A stretch of DNA of 64,000 nucleotides from positions 18,342,877 to 18,406,876 of the forward strand of contig OW121742.1 in NCBI GenBank assembly GCA_933228675.1, written 5' to 3'. A model generated the notes under the pieces. It was not told where the DNA came from. It saw only the letters and a program-made list of their open reading frames with translations, and searched no databases. Of this stretch, positions 1 through 11,385 are shown piece after piece; position 1 is the first letter of the stretch, and each line of letters starts with the position of its first letter. A program made the position numbers and the translations under genes. This stretch comes from Stomorhina lunata. Its lineage: Eukaryota > Arthropoda > Insecta > Diptera > Rhiniidae.

Positions 1-1436
1 TTTGGAGCTCCGAAATTAATTATAGTTATATTATTTTAAGTTAATTATTTTTGTTTAACAAAGCAAAAAGGTTCTGCTTATATATTGCTATTACAGTTTT
101 ATTAGAACTTTTATTACATGCCTAAAAGCATGCAATAGTTTTGTTTGAAGTCTTGTTAATTTTGATTTAAATCGAATGAGGGCATCTGCTTCAGTTTCGT
201 GATAGTTTGTTCGGTTCTTTTCAAGGTTTTAGTTTGGGTAAAATTTTAGGTTTATAGATTTCCTTCTATTGTTAGAGCTCTGATTAAGGTTCAAGATACT
301 GACCCCAAATCTGGCTCAAGTAAAAAATGTGCTCTATTCTTTTCAAGATTTTAGTGCAGGTTCCAGATTAGGTTGTATTTTAGGGTATACCTTAAGGTTC
401 TGAGAATCTACTAACTTTTCTAGTAAACTAGATCTGATGCTAAATCAGCGCTTTCGGTATTAATCACAAGCATAGACTTTTAAGTAAATATTTTGTAGCA
501 TACTTTAGGGATTTTCAAAATTATTTCTGTTACAAAAAGTTTAATAAAAATTATTATCTAAAGTCATATCCTAAATAAATAGCTTAAAATAGCTTAGTTA
601 TAATATTAATAATATTTTTCAAGAACCAACCAAATTTACTTAAATAAATATTTAATATTAATTTTGTTCTTTTTCTTCGATTACTATTTGCCTAATAAAT
701 TGCTGAATAAAGAAGGGACCAACCATTCTTTGATATACTTAAGCTCGAATATAACTTTCCTCCAATAAGCAGTCATTAGTTAGTCACTTCCTTCCTTCCC
801 CTCAAGTTTGCAATAAACATAACTAATATTTATCCCAGATTTATATTAAAACTTAAACGAATAAATCCTCCTACTACAATCGACTTTACACTGTCCATCA
901 TCCTCATCATTAAAAGAAAAACTAAAGCAAATATCAAATCAAAATCTTTAAGACTATTGTCAACTATACGGGCACGCATAAAAGCAATTTTGATAAAAAA
1001 AAATCAAAGTATTTTTTTCTGGCTTAAACCACATTCAGGCATGAGTAAAAAGGATATTATGAGTTAAGGATATTAAGCTGGCAACAAAAAAAGAAAAATG
1101 AAACTAAAAATCAAATATGATTTGAAAATGTAATCAAATGGAATAATATATATTTTTCTGGTACGTTTTTTTTTCTTCTGTGAAAAACTCATAACTAAAC
1201 ATTAATATAAAAGGAAAAATATAAATATTTTTCCCCAAAAAAAAAGAAAATATTTCAATATCAAAAAGTCATACATGTCTGCAATATTTTCACAGGCTAT
1301 AAAAAAATCATCAGGATGTTCTGTTATATTTTTTTATTTGGTGCTTATTGATGAAACTTTTTATGTTTAGGGTTTTGTTGTTGTAGTAGTTGGTTGCACT
1401 GTGGGGTAGTATTGGAAACCATGAGCCTCAATTGTC
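1..1436. other. AT-rich intergenic DNA, no gene seen
   Basis: No convincing exon, RNA gene or tandem array was found. It contains a CCTAAAAGCATGC motif at 121-133, one of the recurrent motifs described in the findings, and a decayed inverted-repeat element fragment near 428-530. The rest is A/T-rich unique sequence with T and A runs. Confidence 0.6.
428..530 (-). mobile_element. Fragment of GGCCAAAT-type miniature inverted-repeat element
   Basis: Read on the minus strand, this piece (AAAATCCCTAAAGTATGCTAC, then an AT stretch, then CTTAAAAGTCT and a decayed GCTGATTT end) follows the right half of the elements at 32140-32439 and 37404-37723. The terminal repeat is heavily mutated and the other end is not recognisable, so this is an old remnant. 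Confidence 0.45.
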
Positions 1437-1584
1437 AACAAATCTAAAAATTTCTTATTTTTCTATGGGAAATTTTTCGAAATTTTTTTATTTTTCTAAT
1501 ATTTTTCAATAACTTTCTATTTTTCTATAGGAAATTAAAAAACAAAATCTTATTTTTAAAGGAAAAGTTTTCAAAAATTTCTCA

Positions 1585-2388
1585 TTATACCCTTCACCAC
1601 CATAGGTGGAAAGGGTATTATAAGTTTGTACTGATGTTTGTAACGCATAGAAATATTTGTCTTAGACCCACCTTTTAGTATACCAATAGACTTAGAATCA
1701 CTTTCTGAGTCGATTTAGCGATGTCCGTCCGTCCGTCCGTCTGGCTGGCTGGCTGGACCCCCATGTAAACCTTGTAATCAAACTACAGGTCGCAATTCTA
1801 AAGATAATTTGATGAAATTTGGCACAGATAATTTTTTTGATAATGGGACCATGGCTATTGAAATTGGTCAAAATCGGTCCATTATTTATGGTACCTCCCA
1901 TAGGTCCCACTTCCCGGAATTGCTATATTGGCCACAAATATCAATATTTTTTCATGAAATTTAAAAAAATACTGCTTATGTAAACTTAAATCACTGTACC
2001 AAATTTCGTTGAAATCGGTCCACATTTGACCATAGCTCCCATACAAACTCTTCTTCAAAAACGCACTAAATGAGACAAAAAATCACTAAAACGCTCGTAA
2101 ATCTAAAGATAATGAAAATTTTGAGTTTATTTTTTTCATGCATAATTTTTGTAACAACTGTAATCAATTTGCCAAATTTCGAGATAATCGGTCCACATTT
2201 GACCCTAGCTCTCATATAAGTCCAAATGACGGAAACAGGTTGAATATATACGTTTTGAGCAAATGTTTGTATGATGGCAAAATTTAGCAAATATTTGTCT
2301 TTATACAGGAAAAATAACACCTTTGACCTTAGTGGTGAAGGGTATCGTATGGTCGGCTTGACCGACTATAGCGCTTTCTTACTTGTTT
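1585..2388 (+). mobile_element. mini-me/DINE-1-like nonautonomous element, copy 1 (nearly complete)
   Basis: About 800 bp. A subterminal 14-bp sequence ATACCCTTCACCAC at 1587-1600 is exactly repeated in inverse at 2332-2345. A GTCC/CTGG microsatellite lies at 1723-1756, and internal phrases of the type 'gaaatcggtccacatttgacc' occur at about 1860, 2010 and 2185. The 3' end carries a hairpin GGTCGGCTTGACCGAC (2351-2366) followed by CTTTCTTACTTG. In flies, the inverted GGGTAT ends, GTCY microsatellite and terminal hairpin are typical of mini-me/DINE-1 (Helentron-associated) repeats. That name comes from memory of the family and was not searched. No coding capacity: the open frames here are chance. 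It is inserted in minisatellite array A1, which continues on both sides. Confidence 0.72.
1723..1756. repeat. GTCC/CTGG tetranucleotide microsatellite
   Basis: A run of GTCC repeats passes into CTGG/GGCT repeats inside mini-me-like copy 1. A GTCY microsatellite at this place is a hallmark of the dipteran mini-me family and supports that call. Confidence 0.9.
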
Positions 2389-4080
2389 TTATAGTAAATT
2401 TTTACAAAATTTCTTATTTTTAAAGGAAATTTTTCAAAAATTTCTTGTTTTTATAAAAAATGTTTCAAAAATTTCTTATTTTTATAGGAAATTTTTTAAA
2501 GATTTCTTATTTTTATAGGAAATTTTTTAAAAATTTCTTACTTTTATAGAAAATTTTTGAAAAATTTCCTAGTTTTATAGGAAAATTTTCAAAAATTTCT
2601 AATTTTTATAGGAAATTTTTCAAAAATGTCTTTTTCAAGATTTTCTTATTTTTGTAGGATATTTTTCAAAATTTTCTTATTTTAATAGAAAAATTTTCAA
2701 ATATTTCTTATTTTTATAGGAAATTTTTAAAAAATTTCTTGTTTTTATAGGAAATTTTTAAAAAATTTCTTATTTTGATAGGAAATTTTTCAAAAATTTC
2801 TTATTTGTATAGGAAATTTTTAAAAAATTTCTTATTTTTATAGGAAATTTTTCAAAAATTTCTTATTTGTATAGGAAATTTTTCAAAAATTTCTTATTTT
2901 TATAGGAAATTTTTCAAAAATTTCTTATTTTTATAGGAAATTTTTCAAAAATTTCTTATTTTGATAGGAAATTTTTCAAAAATTTCTTATTTTGATAGGA
3001 AATTTTTCAAAAATTTCTTATTTTTATAGGAAATTTTTGAAAAATTTCTTATTTTTATAGGAAATTTTTCAAACATTTCTTATTTTTATAAGAAATTTTT
3101 CAAAAATTTCTTATTTTTATAGAAAATTTTCGAAAATTTCTTATTTTTATAGGAAATTTTCGAAAATTTCTTATTTTTATAGGAAATTTTTCAAAAATTT
3201 TTAATTTTTATAGGAAATTTTTCAAAAATTTCTAATTTTTATAGGAAATTTTTTAAAAATTTCTTATTTTTAAAGGAAATTTTTCAAAAATTTCTTATTT
3301 TTATAGGAAATTATTCAAAAATTTCTTATTTTTTATAGAAAATTTTGTAAAAATTTCTTATTTTATAGGACATTTTTGAAAAATTTCTTATTTTTATAGG
3401 AAATTTTTCAAAAATTTCATACTTTTATTACAAATTTTTCAAAAATTTCTTTCTAGAATTTCTAAGAATTTTTTCTTATATTTTTCTGAAATATTTCAAA
3501 AATTTTATTTTATACGAAATTTTTCAAAAATTTCTTATTTTTAATTTTTATTTTTACACGAAATTTTTTAAAAATTTCTTATTTTTAAAAGAAATTTTTC
3601 AAAAAATTCTTATTTTTATAGGAATTTTTCCAAAGATTTCTTATTTTAATAGGAAATTTTTCAAAAATTTCTTATTTTAATAGGAAATTTTTTAAAAATT
3701 TCTTATTTTAATATGAAATTTTTCAAAAAATTCTTATTTTTATAGGAATTTTTCCAAAGATTTCTTATTTTGATAGGAAATTTTTCAAAAATTACTTATT
3801 TTTAAAGGAAATTTTTCAAAAATTACTTCTTTTTAAAGGAAATTTTTCAACAGTTTCTTAGTTTTATAGAAATTACTTATTTTTATAATTTTTTTTAAAT
3901 TTCTTATTTTTATAGAAAATTTTTCAAAAATTTCATATGTTTATATTAAATTTTTCAAAAATTTCTAATTTTTATAGGAAGTTTTTCAAAAATTTCTTAT
4001 CAAAAATTAATATATTTATTGTTTTTCTATAGGACGTTTTTGCAAAAATCTCTTAGTTTTGTATAAAAAAGTTTTAGTTT

Positions 4081-6020
4081 TTATTATATTTTCAATTTAC
4101 CCCACTATGATTTGTTGCTGAAGGATGGAAATATTTTTTTGATTGGGGGTTGTCGGTAATCTTGTGACAAATATCTCATATCAAGAGAAAACAAATAACA
4201 TAAATTAAGAAACTGCCATAAACACACATACATACATCAAGAGCCTAATTTTTGCACTGGATTCGTGCTAAAATTGATATTCCTAAGAAAAACTTGTAGC
4301 ATAATTTCAGGAAGTTCGGAATTAATTATTAAGTTTGATTTTTTTGATGACATTTAAAATTGATGATGAAGATTGATTTACTTAAATTATATTTTTTCAG
4401 TACCGCATAAATTTGACTCCCTATGATATTTTATTACACTACAGATTTTCTTGAAATCCCTTAAACTATGCAATACAATTTTCTACATACACTTTGGATA
4501 AGACATGGTTCTTTTCGAAAACTCCAAATGTAGATTTAATGAGTCATCCTTATGTTCGTAGTCTAAAACATAAGAGACACTTATTGGATTAAATATTAAA
4601 GATCAAGAAGTTTTACAGAATTTCTTAACTATTTAAAATTTACTTAATCGATTTTATGACACAAATATCATTTGTATTCATTTCCCCTTAAAACAGAATG
4701 AATTCATTAAAGACTTTACTTAAAAAAAACTAGAACAAGTTGGAAACTCTCTTCCTGGTTACAGGTATCTTTACAAAAGTTCGCAAGTAACACGTTTACT
4801 AGTAAATCCAGACTACTAAGTGATTTTATATAGGGGTAAATCCAAGTCAAAGTGGATAAATATATAATAATAATATTAAAATCTCCAGTTGAAAGTTAGT
4901 TTTAAACATTACTTTTTTCTCTTATATATTTTGGAAGTTTTAAACAAACTTATACAAAAACTTTCTAATGTTTTCTATGAATGTTAACAATTTTTACGAT
5001 ATTTAAGTTCTAGATCGAAAGAAGTTCTGTCGAACCAGAAAATCTAGGATTTAATAAATCTTCTGCTTAAGTACTAAAAGTATAAAAAATTCTTTAAATA
5101 TAAGTCATACATGGCTAAATTTTGTCCATTTTCTTTAGGATTTACCTTCATAACAACTCACGCATTAAACCCCTTGCATACTTTTAGGCACAAGTGTTTC
5201 TATTTCTGTGGTAAAACACTTAACAGGAAAACTATTGCTTTTGTTCTTCTTGTTGTTGCAAACATTGTTTTACAACACATTCACAGGATTGTTTCACTTT
5301 TATTTTTGTTGTTCTTACACATACAGTGAGAGCATTGGCAAAGTGTTTGTAGATCGTGTCATATATCACATACAGGCATAGTTAATTTTTAACTAAAACT
5401 ACAAGTGCAATTAGTTAGTAGAGCGGGAAACAGAGAGAGACAGCAAGAGGTATAGAGTGTAAGTGAGTTGTACGTAAATCATGTTTTTATTCTATTATAT
5501 TTTAACTAAATGCATACTTACATTTACTTTGTCTCTTACTGCTAAGAACATAAATTCTTCATCCTACTCATCATCCTCATAGTCATCGTCATCATAGTAT
5601 TATTTTAAAGTAGTCGTAAGCATAGCATACCTTTAGGGTTAGTAATTATAATAATCGTGTCAACGTTGTTTATTTGCAACATGTTTAACACACATGAGTT
5701 GAGTTGCGTTAGGCTGGGTTCCAACACTCATTCCAACACGTGTATGACGGAATAAACGTGTTAAATCTGCACAATTTAATCTCAAATGACAAAAAATAAA
5801 AAAAAAATATATCAAGTGAAATGAGTGAAAATTAAAATTATTAAAAAAAATTTTAACACGCTTTTTGTGCTTACACTTATGAAGAAACAAAAAGTTTCTG
5901 CTGGGGGCTAAGTTTTAGCAAAAAAATAGGCAGGAAATTTAAAATGTATGTTTAAGTACTTTTTTCATTATAATTTGAGGGATTAAATTTGAAGTTATTG
6001 AAATTTTAAAACTGATGAAA
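4081..6020. other. Unique AT-rich intergenic DNA
   Basis: No supported gene. A 72-codon open frame at 5111-5329 has no recognisable domain or splice context. A purine-rich GAGAGAGACAG stretch lies near 5430, and short ATCATC/TCATCG repeats lie near 5565-5600. Confidence 0.5.
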
Positions 6021-8645
6021 ACAAACAGTACATTAAAAAAAATTTCTATAAAAATTTTGAAAATTCTATAAAAAAGAATTTATAGAAAATATTTCCTATA
6101 AAAATTGGAAATTAAAAAAAAATCTATAAAAATAAGAATTTTTTTTGCAAAATTTCCCACAAAAATAAGAAATTTTTGAAAAATTTCCCATAAAAATAAA
6201 AAATTTTTGAAAAATTTCTTTTAAAAATAAGAAATTTTTTAAAAATTTCTTATAAAAATAAGAAATTTTTGAAAAATTTCCTATAAAAATAAAAAATTGT
6301 TGAAAAATTTCCTATAAAAATAAAAAAAAAAATTGAAAAATTTCCTATAACTATAGAAAATTTTTGAAAAATTTTCTATAATAATAGAAAATTTTTGAAA
6401 ATCTTCCTATAAAAATAGAAAATTTTTGAAAAATTTCCTATCAAAATTAGAAATTTTTTACAAATAACCTATAAAAATGGGAAATTTAAAAAAAAAAATC
6501 CTATATAAATAGGAAATTTTTGAAAAATTTCCTATAAAAATAAGAAATTTTTAAAAAATTTGCTATAAAAAAAAGAAACTCTTAAAAAATTTCCTATAAA
6601 AAAAGGAAATTTTTGAAAAATTTCCTATAAAAATAGGAAAATTTTGAAAAATTTCCTATAAAAATTATAAAATTTTGAAAAATTTCTTATAAAAATAGGA
6701 AATTTTTGGAAAATTTCCTATAAAAATAGCAATTCTTTGAAAAATTTTCTATAAAAATAAGAAATTTAAAAGAAAAATTCTTTTTGAAAGTTTCCTATAA
6801 AAATAGGAAATTTTTGAAAAATTTCCTGTAAAAAAAGGAAATTTTTGAAAAATTTCCTATAAAAATAGGAAATTTTTGAAAAATTTCCTATAAAAATAGG
6901 AAATTTTTGAAAAATTTCCTATAAAAATAGGAAATTTTTGAAAAATTTCCTATAAAAATAGGAAATTTTTGAAAAATTTCCTATAAAAATAGGAAATTTT
7001 TGAAAAATTTCCTATAAAAATAGGAAATTTTTGAAAAATTTCCTATAAAAATAGGAAATTTTTGAAAAATTTCCTATAAAAATAGGAAATTTTTGAAAAA
7101 TTTCCTTAAAAATAGGAAATTTTTGAAGAGCTTTCTAAAAAAATAAAAAAGTTGTGAAAAATTTCCTATTAAAATAAGAAATTTTTTAAAAAATTTTCTA
7201 TAAAAAAAGAAATTTTTAAAAAAGTTCTTATAAAAATAAGAAATTTTTAAAAAAATTCCTATAAGAATAAGAAATTTTTGAAAAATTTTCTAAAAAAATA
7301 AGAAATTTTTGAACATTTTTCTAAAAAAAAATTAGACTTTTTTGAAAAAAATCATAAAAAAATAAGAAATTTTTGAAAATTTCCTAAAAAAAAAAATACA
7401 AATTTTTTGAAAAATATCCTATAGAAATAAGAATATTTTAAATAAGTTTTTATAAAAATAAGAAATTTTTGAAAAATTTTCTATAAAAATATGAAAAAAA
7501 AAATCCTATAAAAATAAGAAATTTTTGAAAAATTTCCTATAAAAATCAGAAATGTTTGAAAAATTTCCTACAAAAATAAGAAATTTTTGAAAAAATTTCA
7601 TATAAAAATAAGAAATTTTTGAAAAAATTCTTAAAAATAGAAAATTTTTAAAAAATTTCCAATAAAAATAGGAAATTTTTAAAAAATTTCCAATAAAAGT
7701 AGGAAATTTTTAAAAAATTTCCAATAAAAATAGGAAATTTTCCAAAAATTTCCTATAAAAATAGGATATTTTTAAAAAATTTCTATAAAAATAAGAAATT
7801 TTTTAAAAATAAGAAATTTTTTAAAAACAAGATTTTTTTTAAAAACTTCCTATAAAAATAAGAAAATTTTTAAATAATTCCTATAAAAATAAGAAATTTT
7901 TAAAAAATTTCCTATAAAAATAAGAAATTTTTGAAAAATTTCCTATAAAAATAAGAAATTTTTGAAAAGCTTTCTAAAAAGATAAAAAAAATTGTGAAAA
8001 ACTTCCTATTAATATAAGAAATTTTTTAAAAATTTCCTTTAAAAATAAGAAATTAAAAAAAAAAATCCTATAAAAATAAGAAATTTAAAAAAAAATCCTA
8101 TTAAAATAAAAAACTTTTAAAAAATTGCTTATAAAAATAAGAAAATTTAAAAAATTTCATATAAAAATAGGAAATTTTTAAAAAATTTCCTATAAAAATA
8201 AAAAATTAAAAAAAAATTCTATAAAAATAAGAAATTTTTAAAAAAATTCCTATAAAAATTGAAAATTTTTGAAAAATTTATAGGAAATTTTCCTAAAAAT
8301 TTCCTATAAAAATAAGAAATTCTTGAAAAATTTCCTATATAAATAAGAAATTTTTAAAAATTTTCCTATAAAAAAAATTTCCTATAAAAATAAGAAATTC
8401 TTGAAAAATTTCCTATATAAATATGAAATTTTTGAAAATTTTCCTATAAAAAAAAAAAATGTCCTATAAAAATAAATTCTTGAAAAATTTCCTATATAAA
8501 TAAGAAATTTTTAAAAGTTTTCCTATAAAAATTAGTAGTTTTTACAAAATTACCTATAAAATAAGAAATTTTTAAAAAATTTCCTATAAAATAAGAAATT
8601 TTTAAAAAATTTCCTATAAAAGTAAGAAATTTTTTAGAATTTTGC
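6021..8645 (+). repeat. Minisatellite array A2 (31-bp unit, forward)
   Basis: Tandem units read AAATTTTTGAAAAATTT followed by CCTATAAAAATAAG (31 bp). The edges are strongly diverged. A core at about 6790-7100 is almost perfect, with the variant ending in ATAGG. Roughly 80 units. The array runs directly into the 3' part of a mini-me-like element at 8646. Confidence 0.93.
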
Positions 8646-8960
8646 TTCTTTCAAAAACGCTGATATCAGAAAAATTATCATAAATCTGATGATAATTGAA
8701 AACTTTGCAAAGATAATGTATGTAAACATAAATCGAAATTTCAAATGTATGGACAATCTTTCCAGATTAGGTCCTGGCTCCGATAAAAGACCCACTGCAG
8801 GAAATGACTTAATTAAAGAAAGAACTAAAGAAAATTATTGTAAACTTTAACACAAATAGTTTTTCCTAAGCTTTAAAAAACCTTTAAACTTTTTGACCAA
8901 TAACTAGCCAATGGTGTAGGATATCGTTAAGTCGGTCTGGACCGACTTGTACGTTTTTTT
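8646..8960 (+). mobile_element. mini-me/DINE-1-like element, copy 2 (3' part)
   Basis: Follows array A2 directly. It keeps internal phrases seen in copy 1 (a 'gtcctggctccgataaaag' region near 8770) and ends with GACCAATAACTAGCC, a GGATATCG box and a strong hairpin AAGTCGGTCTGGACCGACTT (8929-8948). The hairpin is 9 bp with a 2-base loop and corresponds to the terminal hairpin of copy 1. The 5' end is not separable from array A2. Confidence 0.6.
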
Positions 8961-10015
8961 TATAAAATTTGCTTACTACTTTTAATTAATCCTTACGTTA
9001 TTTTTATTTCACTCTAGACATTAATTGTGGTTACTTTAATAGCTCTTCCTTCGTTCTGCTGCTTTAAGTAACAAATTTTCACTATTTTCATTATATGCTC
9101 GTCTTCATTTTTCTTTTCTTTTTTTACATAAAAGAAAAGCTTTCAGCCAGCCAAACATTAAGTAAAAGTACTCTTTTGTGGTTTCCTTTGCTGTTTTCAA
9201 CATTTATCGTTTAGTTGTAATTCTATTCTCTTCTTAATGTAATGTCAACTCATACATTTTTCTTAATGATTTTTCTTTTTTTTCCTTAAAGTTTTTCTCT
9301 ACTCTTTTCACAGCTTTTAATGACACCGTTTGTTTTTCAATCCTTTTAGTCCTTAGAAAGGCATTGAAACAATTGTAACTTCGTATGAAAAGTGAAATAT
9401 TAATGGGGAAGAGTTTTAGTCATTCTCCTTCCAGCTTTCGCTGTTCCTGGTTGGTAATGAGCTAATTTAACATTTCATGTTTGTCATTCATTCATTTTGG
9501 TTTTTTTCTGTTTTTCTTTTTGTCCAGGACGAATGAGTCCTTTAGTTGGTAGTTGACTGGTTGGTTTTTATTGTTTTAGTGTTTTTCCTTCAGTCATTTG
9601 CATGTTTTAGTGCAGCGAAGCCTTTGTTTTAGAATTCAGCAAAATTTTAAAGATTTTTGTGGTAGTTTACAAAGTTTTCGCTTGGAAGTTACTTTCAAAG
9701 TTGTTTGTTCTAATAAAAGTCAAAATGATAAACTTAATGTTGTCTCTTCTGAAGGAGTTTGAGAGATGGTTTTTTGAGATTTCTTTAAAAATTTCGTCCT
9801 TTCTAGGGCTTATGGAAAGCATTAGGCATTTTTTGTAAGTTTTAGTTTTTATGTTTTGAATTTAATCTTGAATTCAAATAAGTTTTACATAAGTATACAA
9901 TTAGGGGATAACTGATTTACTTAGACAGTGGATTTAGGAGATCAAGTTTCATAATTTATTGTAAGTGCCATAATAAGAATGAAAAAATACATTTCTGAAA
10001 AGTTTGATAAAAATT
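8961..10015. other. Unique T-rich intergenic DNA
   Basis: No gene, RNA or array seen. The plus strand is pyrimidine-rich, with many TTTTCTTT runs between 9040 and 9600. Confidence 0.5.
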
Positions 10016-10130
10016 AAAATAAGTAAGAAATTTTATAGTCGGCCAAGTCCGATGATTTTTTACAGTTTTGAGGTCATTTATTGACCAATTGCTAAACTAA
10101 TACCTTCTTTTTTAATATAACTTTATCAAC
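10016..10130 (-). mobile_element. mini-me/DINE-1-like 3' end, copy in reverse orientation
   Basis: Read on the minus strand, this ends with ATTGGTCAATAAATG, a TCGGACTTGGCCGACTATA hairpin region and TTTCTTACTT. It matches the terminal region of copies 1 and 2. The rest of the element is not recognisable. Confidence 0.5.
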
Positions 10131-10149
10131 TTTGTCATTAGACCGTTTC

Positions 10150-10900
10150 AAACCCGAATTAGATCGTAGATCAAAGAATAACATTTATTTATCACAGAAT
10201 AATTTTGTTAATTTTCCAAATAAAAAAATTTATTCAACTTGATCATGAAATCATTTTAGTAAATTATTTAGGAAAATCTTTTTCATTCTGACATAAAACT
10301 TAAAACCAAAAGAGAAGAGAAGTATGTAGAATAAAATCCTTTTATTGTAAACTGCGCAAACTTGCGCAATTTTTTTTTGTTTTCAGTAAAAAAATGTTCA
10401 ACTTGATCATGAAATCATTTAACTTATTTTATTATTTCAACTTAAATATCTACAAAAATCTTCCCATTAATCTTCGACATTATACTGAAAATCAAAATTA
10501 AAAAAAGTGTAAAGAATAAAATTCATTTGTTGTAAACTGCTCAAGCTTGCGCAATTTTGTTAAATTTTAATATTTAAAAGTCTATTGAATTTGATCATGA
10601 AATTATGTAACTTAATTATTAAGAAAATCTTCCCATTTCTCTGCGATATTTTCTTAATAGTATAAAAAAATCTTTTTCTATCTGACAAAGTACTAAAAAA
10701 CCAAAATTATAGAAAGGCATGAAGAATAAAATACTTTTGTTGTAAACTGCGCAAACTTGCGCAATTTGGTTTATTTTCTATAATAAAAACGTATTGAACT
10801 TGATCATGAAATTATTTTACTTTTTAATGCCAGAATAAATTCCTATTTCCTTCCGATATAAAACTAAAAATCAAAATTACCGACAAGTATAAACAATTAT
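10150..10900. repeat. Diverged tandem repeat of about 185-210 bp with a TGCGCAA hairpin
   Basis: About four diverged copies. Each holds AATAAAAT..CTTTTGTTGTAAAC, the hairpin TGCGCAAACTTGCGCA (10353-10368; variant at 10538-10553; again at 10748-10763), then CTTGATCATGAAAT. A further lone copy lies near 11660-11760. No coding potential. The hairpin is a perfect 7-bp stem in two copies, which is notable against the surrounding divergence. Confidence 0.75.
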
Positions 10901-10924
10901 CTATACCCTAAACGAACTAAAATA

Positions 10925-11385
10925 AATTTAATGGAATGATATTATAAACCTCCATCGACTCATGCACAACCACTTTGCTAGAGATCATACCATGATCAAA
11001 TGTACAATTTACGACTCAATTAATTTTGCCCCAATTGATTTAGATTTGGCGCCATCTGGCACCAACTTAAAACCTTTGTCGGCTCATACGCACCAACTTT
11101 GCTCAAGATAATAGCATGATAAATGCACAGTTTATGATTTAATTAATTTTTTCTGTGGCGCCACCTGTTGGGAATTGGTCATACTAACTTAGAAATCTTT
11201 CTCGGTTTCAACTTCGCTAAATATCGTAGCATGATCAAATTAATAGTTCACGATTAAATTCAATTTGAGTAATTATCAGTGGCACCCCCTGTCGGAACTT
11301 GGTCATACCATCTTGGTAATGTTCGTCGGTTCATGCACAACAACTTTGCTAATGATCATTACATGATTCAAATTATATATATATA
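10925..11385. repeat. Diverged tandem repeat of about 115-125 bp
   Basis: Four diverged copies share ACTTTGCTNNNGATCATNNCATGAT (near 10972, 11096, 11209 and 11332), preceded by TCGGCTCATGCACAAC. Three also contain a TGGCGCCA(T/C)CTG box followed by a GGTCATACCA phrase. Another TGGCGCCATCTAG occurs alone near 17051. Origin unknown. Confidence 0.72.

Larger units (their letters stand above)
1437..4080 (-). repeat. Minisatellite array A1 (31-bp unit, reverse orientation), interrupted
   Basis: Tandem units read on the plus strand as TTTCTTATTTTTATAGGAAA followed by TTTTTCAAAAA, about 31 bp each and moderately diverged. The array starts around 1437, is broken by a mini-me-like element at 1585-2388, and resumes to about 4080. 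It is the reverse complement of the unit in arrays A2, A3 and A6. Most divergence is single-base change plus occasional loss of part of a unit, and the distal end (3420-4080) is the most degenerate. Confidence 0.92.

Noticed and set aside
1698..2320. Two open frames of 70 and 84 codons on the minus strand
   Set aside because: They lie within a nonautonomous mini-me-like element, and one reads through its microsatellite. Not conserved in other copies here.
5111..5329. 72-codon open frame, hydrophobic C-terminal half
   Set aside because: No recognised domain, no splice sites and composition expected for translated AT-rich DNA.
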